Shown here one piece after another: positions 51,388 through 61,174 of a stretch of 64,000 nucleotides of DNA. A program made the position numbers and the translations under genes. Below the pieces are notes generated by a model. It saw only the letters and a program-made list of their open reading frames with translations. It was not told the DNA's origin and did no database searches. The stretch's first letter is position 1; each line of letters opens with the position of its first letter. Source of the DNA: Serripes groenlandicus (lineage: Eukaryota; Mollusca; Bivalvia; Cardiida; Cardiidae); NCBI GenBank assembly GCA_031761405.1, contig JASEVX010000011.1, positions 20,363,996 through 20,427,995 on the forward strand, read 5' to 3'.

Positions 51388-51604
51388 CCATTTACCATTT
51401 ACAGCAAATCAGCAGCAGTAGGGGTATTAATCACATTCAGTGATAGCAATAGTTTTCTAGGTGAAGACATTTATAACAAATTGCTATTGTGAAGTGTATT
51501 TTATAAACATTTGTGATCCATAAAACCTTTACCCAAATTTAATGCAATCCATTATCTGTGTTAGCCTCTTGCTTACAGCACTTTCAGTGCTTTGATTTAA
51601 TACG

Positions 51605-51975
51605 TTTTTAACATTGATGGAAAAAGAGAAATTGCTCATGTTTAAAGAAATTGTCTGCTGCAGATGAGTCAAGATACATCTGCAAGAGAAAAAGAGTAAC
51701 TGTTATCATTATTAAACTTTTCCAAAATACATATATTACTTTAATCACATCTTCAGATGACAGATTGTGAACAAAAAAGAATTGCTCAGACTGAGCAATA
51801 ATTCCTTTTCTCATTATGATTTTGATTCTTTCAAATTTTGGACGCATATGCACTGCAACAGACGACTTTTGAAAACATAAAAGGATAAATTGCTCATGAT
51901 GATGTCTCCATATTTTGGTGAAGATATTTCTGTCGGCGTCTGATTAAGATTTGGTGTATGTTTGAAAGGGTTAAT
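51605..51975. mobile_element. Old TM1 fragments
   Basis: 51605-51700 (GAGAAATTGCTCATGTTTAA, TTGTCTGCTGCAGATGAGTC) and 51740-51975 (AATTGCTCAGACTGAGCAAT, CTGCAACAGACGACTTTTGA, TGTTTGAAAGGGTTAA). Confidence 0.5.
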
Positions 51976-52520
51976 AGGGCATCGACGTCAATGTTTTAAT
52001 AGTTCTCTGTGTTAAGTAGGTCTTTAATATTAATCCAATCATTTCATAAGTTCTGAAACACCTACCTGTACAAAAATCTATAAATTTAATCCTTTCCCAC
52101 TATTCAGCTCACCTGAGCGGGTACTTTGTGATCACAATTTGTCCGTCATCCGTGCACTGTTCAACGTCAATATTTGCCTTGTTAACACTCTACAGGCAAC
52201 ATTTTGTATCCAATCTTCATGAAAATATATCAGATCATACATCATCATCAAATCTTGGCCGAGTTTGAAACTGGGTCATGTAAGATCACATGGTCAAATT
52301 GAAGGAAATCTTGTTAACACTCTGGAGGCTGCATAATTTTCTTGAGCTTGTTGAGACTTTCTCAGAATGTTTGTCTTGATGATATCTGGGCTAAGATGGA
52401 ATATAGGATATGTCTGGTCAAAAACTAGGTCATTAGGTCAAATTGATGAAAAATCTTGTTAACAATCTAGGGACCACATCTTTAACTTCAGAAGCTTAAA
52501 ACTTTGTCAGACTGCTTGTC

Positions 52521-52751
52521 TTAACCCTTTCCCTCATGTAGACGTTTTCTGACGCCTCTGCAGCAGACAGTTTTCTGAAAACATAGTGACAAAAGAAGAA
52601 AATTGCACAAGACGTGCAATTTCTCCTTTTGCCACAATGTTTTCCACTTTTTGTCATAGGTTATCCATTCAATTATGGAGATTTTCTATGTTTTGACAAA
52701 ATACGTTCAAAGTCGTCTGCTGCAGAATTTTCGTATGAGGGAAAGGGTTAA
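52521..52751 (+). mobile_element. TM1 MITE, full length
   Basis: TTAACCCTTTCCCTCATGTA to ATGAGGGAAAGGGTTAA; centre GCACAAGACGTGC. Confidence 0.93.
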
Positions 52752-52829
52752 TAATATCTAGGTGATTTAGAATATGGGTCATGTTGGGTAAAAAACTAGG
52801 TCACTAGGCCAAATTGTAGGAAAATCTTG

Positions 52830-53058
52830 TTAACCCTTTCCCACATATAGACGTTTTCTAACTCCTCTGCAGCAGACGACTTTTGAAAACATTGTGACAA
52901 ATGGAAAAAATTGCTCAAAACAAGCAATTTCACCTTTTGCCACGATGTTTTCAACTCATTTCAGTAAATATACTTTCATTTTTTAAGATTTTCCATGTTT
53001 TTGCATGATTGTTTTCAAAGTCGTCTGCTGTAAATTTGTTTATGTGGGAAAGGGTTAA
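52830..53058 (+). mobile_element. TM1 MITE, old subfamily, complete
   Basis: TTAACCCTTTCCCACATATA to TATGTGGGAAAGGGTTAA. It is a good reference for the CCCACAT subfamily (229 bp). Confidence 0.9.
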
Positions 53059-53129
53059 AACTCTTGACTAGACTTTTTGAAAAATAAGGAGGGCTATATA
53101 TTGCAGGCGCTTTTATGTCGGCGTTGCAG

Positions 53130-53506
53130 TTTTGCTGCATTTTTCCACTATTTTGATCGCCCTTTGTCCGGTGCGCGTCAACATCTTCTCCTCTGTAACC
53201 AAATGGGATGAAACTTTATGAAGCATCCTCTCAATATTCTCACAAAAATTCATTCAATTTTAATTTATCCATGCATAATTCTGGTTTCTATGTCAACCGA
53301 AAGAAAAAGAATTAAACAATTTTCTTCTCCCAAACCAGATGGTCGGTTTTCAAAAAAAACTCTACGAGACTCCATCAACTCATCTTGATTTTCTGAAAAA
53401 CCTTGCCACCAGGGCGCTTGGGCAGTTTTGCCTTATATGGATAAATAGTGATTAAATGTTTGCCTATTGTCAGTGGAGCGATACTGGCCATCTTGGGTCT
53501 CTTGTT
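53130..53506 (+). mobile_element. RCE, single-core remnant
   Basis: TTTGATCGCCCTTTGTCCGG, ACATCTTCTCCTCTGTAACC and TTTTGCCTTATATGGATAAA resemble the 49751 type; 3' AGTGGAGCGATACTGGCCAT then CTTGGGTCTCTTGTT. Confidence 0.65.
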
Positions 53507-53706
53507 CTTAAATACTCTAGAAACTTCTTGCCAAATCAAAAATGATTTGAAAATAAATTGGCACAAATATTTCTTTGGCAGTCGGTTTAATTAACATGGC
53601 GTTGCTCGTTATTCTTGTATGTATGAGTAAGAACATTGAAAACAATTAAATTTCTAATTAATCGGGTGCAGTTTAAGACAATTGTGGTGTATGAGTCACA
53701 GTGTTA

Positions 53707-54130
53707 TACCCCCTTTCCATCATACAACAAATCTGCAGCAGACGTCTCTAAAAACATCTAGGCAAAACTATGGAAAATCTCTATAAATGAAAGTATAATT
53801 ACTGCATAGAGTTAAGAGTAATTTCTTCATTTGCCACAATGTTTTTAACCCTTTCCTTCTTAAAGACGCTTTCTGACGCCTCTGCAGCAGATGGCTTTTT
53901 TGAAAATCATGGCGACAAAAGAAGAAATTGATCAAAATGAGCAATTTCTCCTTTTGTCACCTGCATGTTTTCAACTCTATTCAATAATTGTACTTTCATT
54001 TAAAGGGAGTTTCCAATTTTTCTCAGGTATGTTTTCAAAGTCGTCTGCTGCAAATTTGTTGTATGTTGGAAAAGGTTAAAAGTCGTCTGCTGCAGTTGTG
54101 TTACAGCGTGTACAAGTGGGATAGGGTTAA
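53707..54130 (-). mobile_element. Old TM1 MITE hosting another TM1
   Basis: CCCTTTCCATCATACAACAA to TTTGCCACAATGTTTTT at the left; AAAGTCGTCTGCTGCAGTTG to TGGGATAGGGTTAA at the right. Joining them restores ATGTTTTTAAAAGTCGTCTG. Confidence 0.8.
53845..54079 (+). mobile_element. TM1 MITE nested in TM1
   Basis: TTAACCCTTTCCTTCTTAAA to ATGTTGGAAAAGGTTAA; centre GATCAAAATGAGC. Confidence 0.88.
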
Positions 54131-54203
54131 AAGTGTGCAGCATGTAATTCATCATTTTTTGTTTTCATATTTAATAAATGAAAATTTAATGAGAAAGAAG
54201 ATA

Positions 54204-54375
54204 TTAACACTTTCCCTCATACAGACGCTTTCTGACACCTCTGCAGAAGACAATTTTTGAAAAGAAGTAAGTGCTCTTAATGAGCAATTTCTCCTTTTGA
54301 AACAATGTTTTCAATTATTAATGTCTAGATGTTTTTAAAGTTGTCTGCTGCAGATTAGTTGTTTGTGAGTTTAAC
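54204..54375 (+). mobile_element. Old TM1 MITE, shortened
   Basis: TTAACACTTTCCCTCATACA, CTCTGCAGAAGACAATTTTT and GTCTGCTGCAGATTAGTTGT. Confidence 0.7.
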
Positions 54376-54424
54376 ATCTTTTCACAAACGACAGGATCAG
54401 GTCAATTATATCATGTAATACCTT

Positions 54425-54832
54425 CAAACCTGTGTTTAAAGACCCTCTATGGGAAGAGAATAATCTGGTCTTTGTTCACAGGTGGTCTTTAATTACAGGG
54501 TCATTTATGCAGAAAATTAGTAATTGGAGAAATAAAAAGTGTGGTTGCTTTAGACAAGATATTGCTTAACCCTTTCCCTCATATAGACGCTTTCTGACGC
54601 CTCTGCAGCAGACGGCTTTTTGAAAACATAGTGACAAAAGAAAAAATTGCTCAAAACGAGCAATTTCTCCTTTTGCCACAATGTTTTCCACTTTTAGTCA
54701 TAGGTTATCCATTCAATTATAAAGACTTTCTAGGTTTTGACAAAATGTGTTCAAAGTCGTCTGCTGCAGAATTGTCGTATGAGGGAAAGGGTTAACAAAG
54801 GTGGTCTGTATCACAGGTCTGACTGTACCTTC
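54425..54832 (-). mobile_element. F3 MITE hosting a TM1
   Basis: Left AAACCTGTGTTTAAAGACCC, fold-back GGTCTTTGTTCACAGGTGGT, then after the TM1 AACAAAGGTGGTCTGTATCA and CACAGGTCTGACTGTA. It contains one diverged unit of the 35-bp sequence that is amplified at 36498. Confidence 0.75.
54566..54795 (+). mobile_element. TM1 MITE, full length, inside F3
   Basis: 230 bp, TTAA-bounded, perfect CCCTTTCCCTCATA ends, GCTCAAAACGAGC centre. Confidence 0.95.
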
Positions 54833-54835
54833 AGG

Positions 54836-55060
54836 AATCTGTCGTGGCCGAGTGGTTAGGGACAGGTTTTTGGAACCGGGCATCCAGGGTTCGATATCCA
54901 GTCGCGGGGCTGTGGTCATGGTGGAGTGCCCTAGGGCAAGACACATTTTCAAGATTAGTACTGGTTTGTTTACCCAGGAATCATTAATATAGTGAACTGT
55001 TGCCGTGAAATAACTGAAATCATGTTGAAAACTGTGTAAAACCCCAACAGAACAAAGACT
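54836..55060 (+). mobile_element. SINE-C (serine-tRNA-like head)
   Basis: GTCGTGGCCGAGTGGTTAGG (A-box region with the class II spacing), GGGTTCGATATCCAGTCG (B-box region), then GGTCATGGTGGAGTGCCCTA and the shared tail GAAATCATGTTGAAAACTGT then GTAAAACCCCAACA. Confidence 0.85.
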
Positions 55061-55369
55061 TTACCTTCAATTGGTTTCTGTGTCCAAGAGTGAAAAGTCA
55101 CAGTAGACCTTATTGGAGAAAGAGATAAAAGGGCATTCTCATTTTCTAACAATGAGAAATGGGTTAAATAATGAACAGACTGGTGCTTTGTTGTTTGCCT
55201 ATCATAATACAGGGACCCGTTATTTATGACTTAGACTTATTTCATAATTTGATCTATTGCTTGACGGGGAATTGTGTTAGTTCTGTCTCGCAGACGATCA
55301 AATTATCACAGCTAAACTCATAAACTTGATTTAGATACGAGACAACATTTAATGAGTAAAATAATTCAC

Positions 55370-55563
55370 AGAGGTCCAGATAATGAGAAGTATATAACTC
55401 CTTTCCCCACAATATCTCTCTTATTATCCAGCCAAACCCTATGGGGTTGGTAAATGAACAAATCATCTCATTTAGACGATTATTTTGAGTACCCACATCA
55501 TCCGGTTAGATGGTCAACTAAGGATTTTAGAACATGCAAAACGCCCCTTTAATCTAGAGCTTT
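55370..55563. mobile_element. FB fold-back MITE
   Basis: AGAGGTCCAGATAATGAGAA to CGCCCCTTTAATCTAGAGCT; central CATCTCATTTAGACGATT replaces the usual GTCTC palindrome. Confidence 0.78.
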
Positions 55564-55659
55564 GAATCTAGATAATAAAATTGTTGTGTTCGTTTGTTTC
55601 TTAGTTATGTGATGGTTTTAAATATCATTTGCTGGTCTAGACTTGGAATAATATTTGTT

Positions 55660-55878
55660 GAAGCTTTCCCACATATAGACACGTAGTTCTGACGCCTCTG
55701 CAGCAGACGGCTTGGGGAAATATTGCGACAAATGGAGAAATTTCTCCATTTGCCACAATGTTTTCAACTCAATTTAATAATTATACTTCCCGAATAATAG
55801 CGAATTTATTCCAAAGTTTTGCTGGTATGTTTACAAAGTTGTCTGCTGCAGATTTGTCTTATGTGGGAAAGGGTTGAG
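55660..55878 (+). mobile_element. TM1 MITE, old subfamily, near complete
   Basis: GCTTTCCCACATATAGACAC to TTATGTGGGAAAGGGTTG; centre AAATGGAGAAATTTCTCCAT. Confidence 0.8.
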
Positions 55879-55919
55879 TCTATAGTACTTCAGTTCCTAT
55901 AAACATCTATAGCAGGTTG

Positions 55920-56300
55920 TGTTTAAAAAACATTATGGCAAATGGAGAAATGGCTCATGTTGATTTCTAAATCTACAACAATGTTGTCGAGACTTTTCCA
56001 TGTTTTTATGCCCCCGGAATCACCGATTCGGTGGGCATCTAGTTTTTGGCCTGTCTGTCTGTCTGTCTGTCTGTCGAAAAAAACTTTAACCTTGACCACT
56101 ACTTTTGAACCATAATAGGTACGGCTACCATATTTCACATGTGTATTCCTTGTGACATGACCTTTCTGTCAGTACCAAAATTTTTGACCTTGCGACCTTG
56201 ACCTTTGACCTAGATGTTGCCATTCGGGGGCATCAGTGTTTCACAAACACATCTTGTTGCCCTATGTTTTTAAAATATTGCCAAGATCTCTTGTATGATG
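55920..56300 (+). mobile_element. Old TM1 remnant hosting a short RCE
   Basis: TATGGCAAATGGAGAAATGG to CTTTTCCATGTTTTT at the left; a short continuation with CAAGATCTCTTGTATGATGG at the right. Confidence 0.5.
56008..56258 (+). mobile_element. RCE, 251 bp, ATGCCCCCG type
   Basis: 5' ATGCCCCCGGAATCACCGAT with inverse CGGTGGGCAT; a GTCT microsatellite; CTTGACC/TGACCTT motifs; 3' hairpin GTGTTT-CAC-AAACAC then ATCTTGTT. Inserted after a T run. Confidence 0.7.
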
Positions 56301-56371
56301 GAAAGATGGAAAGATGAATTTTTAACGATTTTAAATTATGAAAAAAATGTAACTTATCTCTAGGCACATGT

Positions 56372-56605
56372 TTAACCCTATCCCTCATATAGACCCTTTC
56401 TGACGCCTTTGCAGCAGACGGCTTTTTGAAAACATAGTAATTAACAACAGAAGAAATTGCTCAAAACAAGCAATTTCTTTTTTTGCCACAATGTTTTCCA
56501 CTTTTAGTCATAGGTTATCCATTCAATTAAAGAAATTTTCCATTTTTTGACAAAATATGTTCAAAGTCGTCTGCTGCAGAATTGTCATATGAGGGAAAGG
56601 GTTAA
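56372..56605 (+). mobile_element. TM1 MITE, full length
   Basis: TTAACCCTATCCCTCATATA to ATGAGGGAAAGGGTTAA; small insertion TTAACA after ACATAGTAA. Confidence 0.92.
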
Positions 56606-57115
56606 AGCCTTTCCCACTTGCAGATGCAACATCTCTGCAGTGGACAACTGTTTAAAACATAAAGGGCATAATTTGCTCATCATCATTAATTACTCCTTTT
56701 GCCACAATATTTTTAACTATTCATTAATAAGACTTTCATTTAATGAGATTTACACTTTGCATGGAATTTTCAAAGTCAAGTCCACAGGTAGCTCAGTCGG
56801 TAACGCGGGCTGTCAATCCAGGGGTTGTGAGTTTGAATCTCGGCTTGGCCAACTTTCTTTCCAATGTTTGACAAAAGTCATTAAGACATGCGCGTCATTC
56901 GTCTTCCACCAATGGGCTTAGTCTACCAACGGGCTAAGTCTATGTTGAAAAGCAGCCAGTTGCTTGGGAATATTGTTGTGTGGAGTACTGGTGTGCGAAA
57001 ACCAGGAAACACATGAGTAGGTGAACTGGCCGCCGTGATATAACTGAGAAATTATAAAAAACGGCGTTAAACCCCAATCAAGGAGATTTGTTGTATGTGG
57101 GATTTAAGGGTTATA
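56605..57115 (+). mobile_element. Old TM1 MITE hosting a SINE-A
   Basis: AGCCTTTCCCACTTGCAGAT to GGAATTTTCAAAGT at the left; GAGATTTGTTGTATGTGGGA at the right. The SINE lies between. Confidence 0.7.
56776..57081 (+). mobile_element. SINE-A, near full length
   Basis: CAGGTAGCTCAGTCGGTAAC, GAGTTTGAATCTCGGCTTGG and GGCGTTAAACCCCAATCAAG. The phrase CCAACGGGCTAAGTCTA is partly duplicated near 56910-56942. Confidence 0.88.
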
Positions 57116-57313
57116 ACCTGGAGTTATTCCACCCGACATCCCTGCATCATTCATTACAACAGGGTAATATTGATAGACGGTCCAATTCAAACAAAACACT
57201 TTTGCTTTCGCTATTGTATTGATAGCATTGATGATAATATTTGCTCTCTGTGACGTCAATGCAATACTATGAGTTTGTCATTGAATTAACGCTTCATCAC
57301 ACAATCAATCAAT

Positions 57314-57365
57314 CGCTTCACTTTAATTTGTCATCAAACGCTTCACTTTAATTTGTCATCAAACT
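57314..57365. repeat. 26-bp tandem duplication
   Basis: CGCTTCACTTTAATTTGTCA then TCAAA occurs twice head to tail. Confidence 0.85.
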
Positions 57366-57367
57366 AT

Positions 57368-57862
57368 TAAACCTTTCCAACATGCAGACACATTTTGACG
57401 CACCTGCAGCAGGCAACTTTCTCACTTGCAGATGCATTTTTATGAAGCTGCAGCAAACAACTTTTGTAAACATTGTAGCAAAAAGAGAAATTACTCAATT
57501 CAACCGATTTCATTAATTATGCTTACATTAAAGAGATTTTCAAAGTTGTGATAATTTTGTTTTAAATGGAATAGATATCTTAAAGTTGGTTTGAATTAGA
57601 TGTGTGATGAACTTGTTGTTATTCTTCAGATGTCTAAATGGAAAACATTGGGGGAAAAAAAAGAGATTTACATGTAGTGTTTTCAACTCTATATCAAAAC
57701 CATACACCATACTTTGAACTATAATCTAGATAGATCTTTAAAATTGTGGCAAATGGAGAAATTGCTCATGACTCATGAGCAATTTTTCTTTTTGCCACAA
57801 AGTTTTCAAAACCAGTCTGCTGCAGACGCTGCAGAGGCGTCTATATTTAGGAATGGGTTTAA
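57368..57862. mobile_element. Old TM1 fragments
   Basis: 57368-57550 (ACCTTTCCAACATGCAGACA, CAGCAAACAACTTTTGTAAA) and 57700-57862 (GTGGCAAATGGAGAAATTGC, AATTTTTCTTTTTGCCAC, CAGTCTGCTGCAGACGCTGC). Confidence 0.55.
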
Positions 57863-57914
57863 TTGTTTTTTAAAAGCACTAGTTGACTCTGAAAATGTCA
57901 TATAAAGAAAACGT

Positions 57915-58127
57915 TTGTCCCTTTCCCACATAAGGATGCTTTCTGACAACTTCGCAGCAGACGTCTTTTGAAAACATTGTGGCAAAAGGAAGACTGCTCA
58001 TTAAGAGCAGTTTCTCCTTTTGCCGCAATTTGTTCAAACCTATCCCAATATATTTCAATATTTTTGCCCAGATGATTTTAAGTCGTCTGCTACAGATTTG
58101 TTGCATGTGGTGAATGAAGGGTTTAAT
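57915..58127 (+). mobile_element. TM1 MITE, old subfamily
   Basis: CCCTTTCCCACATAAGGATG to CATGTGGTGAATGAAGGGTT; hairpin CTGCTCATTAAGAGCAG. Confidence 0.75.
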
Positions 58128-58445
58128 TAAATAAAGCCACAAAGAATAAAGAGTGCGGCTGTTAAAATGATCATATTGAAACATTATTGATATAGCATAT
58201 TAACTTTGTACTTAATTTATGTTCTAATTTCCTAAATTAAAAGTAAATAAAACATTATTGATTGATACAATGTCCAAGTCACTAAAGAATTACTGTTTTA
58301 GCTCACCTGAGCGCAAAGTACTGAAGGTGAGTTATTGTCATTGTTGTTATTGAACGAGATAACAAAAATGGCCACCAGGGGCTGGGGTTTTACCTTTTAT
58401 GACCAGAGTGTAAGATTGAGAAAATAATTGCCTTATTTAGAATAA

Positions 58446-59791
58446 CTAACACCGCCTCGGTGTTAGTTGTGGAGCGTCCGCCTCGGTGGTGTAGTGGTAG
58501 AGCGTCCGCCTCGGTGGTGTAGTGGTAGAGCGTCCGCCTCGGTGGTGTAGTGGTAGAGTGTCCGCCTCGGTGGTGTAGTGGAAGAGCGTCCGCCTCGGTG
58601 GTGTAGTGGTAGAGCGTCCGCCTCGGTGGTGTAGTGGTAGAGTGTCCGCCTCGGTGGTGTAGTGGTAGAGTGTCCGCCTCTGTGGTGTAGTGGTAGAGTG
58701 TCCGCCTCGGTGGTGTAGTGGTAGAGTGTCTGCCTCGGTGGTGTAGTGGTAGAGCGTCCGCCTCGGTGGTGTAGTGGTAGAGTGTCCGTCTCGGTGGTGT
58801 AGTTGTAGAGCGTCCGCCTCGGTGGTGTAGTGGTAGAGCGTCCGCCTCGGTGGTGTAGTGGTAGAGCGTCCGCCTCGGTGGTGTAGTGGTAGAGCGTCCG
58901 CCTCGGTGGTGTAGTGGTAGAGCGTCCGCCTCGGTGGTGTAGTGGTAGAGTGTCCGTCTCGGTGGTGTAGTGGTAGAGCGTCCGCCTCGGTGGTGTAGTG
59001 GTAGAGTGTCCGTCTCGGTGGTGTAGTGGTAGAGCGTCCACATCGGTGGTGTAGTGGTAGAGCGTCCGCCTCGGTGGTGTAGTGGTAGAGCGTCCGCCTC
59101 GGTGGTGTAGTGGTAGAGCGTCCGCCTCGGTGGTGTAGTGGTAGAGGGTCCGCCTCGGTGGTGTAGTGGTAGAGCGTCCGCCTCGGTGGTGTAGTGGTAG
59201 AGCGTCCGCCTCGGTGGTGTAGTGGTAGATCGTCCGCCTCGGTGGTGTAGTGGTAGAGCGTCCGCCTCGGTGGTGTAGTGGTAGAGCGTCCGCCTCGGTG
59301 GTGTAGTGGTAGATCGTCCGCCTCGGTGGTGTAGTGGTAGATCGTCCGCCTCGGTGGTGTAGTGGTAGATCGTCCGCCTCGGTGGTGTAGTGGTAGAGCG
59401 TCCGCCTCGGTGGCGTAGTGGTAGAGCGTCCGCCTCGGTGGTGTAGTGGTAGATCGTCCGCCTCGGTGGTGTAGTGGTAGATCGTCCGCCTCGGTGGTGT
59501 AGTGGTAGAGCGTCCGTCTCGGTGGTGTAGTGGTAGAGCGTCCGCCTCGGTGGTGTAGTGGTAGAGCGTCCGCCTCGAGTGCGGGAGGTCGCAGGTTTGA
59601 TCCCTGACTGGGTCATTCCAACGAGGTAATCATGGCTGCCCTCATTGGCGCTCAGGGTTGCGGGTTTAGCATTACGACTGACTGGCTGGTGTCAGGATAA
59701 ATGGACCAGTAGTGCTGGTATTGTTACCCAGGAAACGCCGTGATATAACTGAAAAATTGTTGAAAGCGGCGTAAAACATCAATCAATACAA
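58446..59791 (+). mobile_element. SINE-B with massively expanded A-box region
   Basis: TAGAATAA at 58438-58445 and 59792-59799 is the target duplication. The 3' part is normal (GTGCGGGAGGTCGCAGG, TTTGATCCCTGACTGGG, ACTGGCTGGTGTCAGGATAA, AAAGCGGCGTAAAACATC). The 5' part is the 28-bp array of 58471-59577, making the SINE about 1.35 kb instead of 270 bp. Confidence 0.9.
58471..59577 (+). repeat. 28-bp tandem array, about 39-40 units of a tRNA A-box
   Basis: Unit GGTGGTGTAGTGGTAGAGCG then TCCGCCTC. Variants include GAGTGTCC, GATCGTCC, GTCCGTCTC and CTCTGTGG, clustered by position as expected for local unequal exchange. Each unit contains the SINE-B A-box region and no B-box. On the minus strand all three frames are open because 28 is not a multiple of 3, giving a long repetitive frame (58390-59616) that is not a protein gene. 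Confidence 0.95.
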
Positions 59792-60216
59792 TAGAATAAA
59801 CCAGTAAATAAACAGTTCATTGGTTACCTTCTATCAGTTTCCATTTGTTATATTCATTTTACAAAAATATTAACAGATGATATATTAGGGTCAAGTTATT
59901 TCCCCTTGTAGCACTGGAGCTATACTGGTTCTCTTAAGCCTGTTATATTAGCCGCAGAATGAGTTATTGCCGTTGACTGTCATTACATAACTCAGGTGAG
60001 CGATTCAGTGCCATTACGGCCATGTGGTTTGCACATGTATGTGAACTACATATGTGATATCCCAAGCAGGTTATATAAGAGTAAGTCCATTGGGACTACA
60101 ATTCTAGCTTTTTATCTCCGCATTTCAGCAAACCCTTTCCCACAAACATCAAACATATGCATCAGATAACATTGAAAACATGGAAACTACAATAAAGAAT
60201 GTCTTTGTAACTTACT

Positions 60217-60446
60217 TTAACCCTTTCCCTCATACGACAATTCTGCAGCAGACGACGTTGAACGTATTTTGTCAAAACAGAAAATCTCCATAATTCAATG
60301 GATAACCTATGACAAAAAGTGGAAAACATTGTGGCAAAAGGAGAAATTGCACGTTTTGTGCAATTTCTTCTTTATTGTCACTATGTTTACAAAAAGCTGT
60401 CGGCTGCAGAGGCGTCAGAAAGCGTCTATATTAGAGAAAGGGTTAA
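60217..60446 (-). mobile_element. TM1 MITE, full length
   Basis: TTAACCCTTTCCCTCATACG to ATTAGAGAAAGGGTTAA; GCACGTTTTGTGC centre. Confidence 0.93.
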
Positions 60447-60449
60447 TAA

Positions 60450-60600
60450 TTTAATTGAAGACATTTTGTCAAGAAAACATTTTGTCCAAAGAAGATATAT
60501 GCGTATCAGGAGCAAAAACATTTTTCTTCTTTTGCCATAATGTTTTCAAAAGTCATAGGCTGCTGATGCCTCAAAATTTGTTTGAATTTGGGAATATTGG
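60450..60600 (-). mobile_element. Old TM1 remnant
   Basis: ACATTTTGTCAAGAAAACAT, TTTCTTCTTTTGCCATAATG and TTTTCAAAAGTCATAGGCTG, weakly ordered. Confidence 0.4.
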
Positions 60601-60611
60601 CAGAGAGGCAA

Positions 60612-60792
60612 TTAACCCTTTCCCTCATACGGCAATTCTGCAGCAGACGACTTTTTAACATATTTTGTCAAAAAATAGAAAATCTCCATAATTGAATGGA
60701 TAAATAACCTATGACAAAAAGTGGAAAACATTGTGGCAAAAGGAGAAATTGCACGTTTTGTCAGAAAGCGTCTATATGAGGGAAAGGGTTAA
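60612..60792 (-). mobile_element. TM1 MITE, internally deleted
   Basis: TTAACCCTTTCCCTCATACG to ATGAGGGAAAGGGTTAA. About 55 bp between GCACGTTTTG and TCAGAAAGCG are missing. Confidence 0.92.
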
Positions 60793-60804
60793 GTTAAGGT
60801 AATG

Positions 60805-61174
60805 CTGGTAAGGTGGTATGGACAACTCTTTTCCCCATAATACCTTTCTTAACCCTTTCCCTCATATGGATGCTTTCTGACGCCTCTGCAGCAGACACCT
60901 TTTTGAAAACATAGTGACAAAAGGAGAAATTGCACAAAACGTGCAATTTCTCCTTTTGCCACAATGCTTTCCACTTTTCGTCATAGGTCAATTCCATTCA
61001 ATTATCGAGATTTTCTATGTTTTGACAAAAACACGTTCAAAGTCGTCTGCTGCAGAATTGTCGTTTGAGGGAAAGGGTTAACTTATTATCCAACCAAACC
61101 CTATGATGTGGGTACTCAAAAGAATCGTCTTATAGGGATACAGAGTCGAGTAAGGATTTTAGAAACACGCTAAT
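60805..61174. mobile_element. FB MITE hosting a TM1
   Basis: AACTCTTTTCCCCATAATAC before and CTTATTATCCAACCAAACCC after the TM1 match the FB copy at 34251 (CTCTTTTCCCCACAATATCT, CTTATCATCCAACCATACCC). The right part (TAAGGATTTTAGAAACACGC) is cut by the RCE. Confidence 0.75.
60849..61081 (+). mobile_element. TM1 MITE, full length, inside FB
   Basis: TTAACCCTTTCCCTCATATG to TTGAGGGAAAGGGTTAA; GCAC/GTGC centre. Confidence 0.94.

Larger units (their letters stand above)
52106..53100 (+). mobile_element. RCE hosting two TM1 copies
   Basis: 5' AGCTCACCTGAGCGGGTACT, then TTGTCCGTCATCCGTGCACT. Cores contain AATCTTGTTAACACTCTGGA and ACTAGGTCA. One TM1 (52521) sits in CTTGTCTTAA and another (52830) in AATCTTGTTAA. 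The 3' end is not clear. Confidence 0.7.
58300..60030 (+). mobile_element. RCE hosting the expanded SINE-B
   Basis: 5' AGCTCACCTGAGCGCAAAGT then GAAGGTGAG; core pieces AAAATGGCCACCAGGGGCTG before and CACTGGAGCTATACTGGTTC after the SINE; 3' CAGGTGAGCGATTCAGTGCC then ATTACGGCCATGTGGTTT. Confidence 0.65.

Noticed and set aside
58390..59616. A 408-residue minus-strand frame of TTTPPRRTLYHYTTEAD-like repeats
   Set aside because: It is the translation of the 28-bp SINE A-box array. All three frames are open because the unit is not a multiple of 3, and the frame has no domain or promoter.
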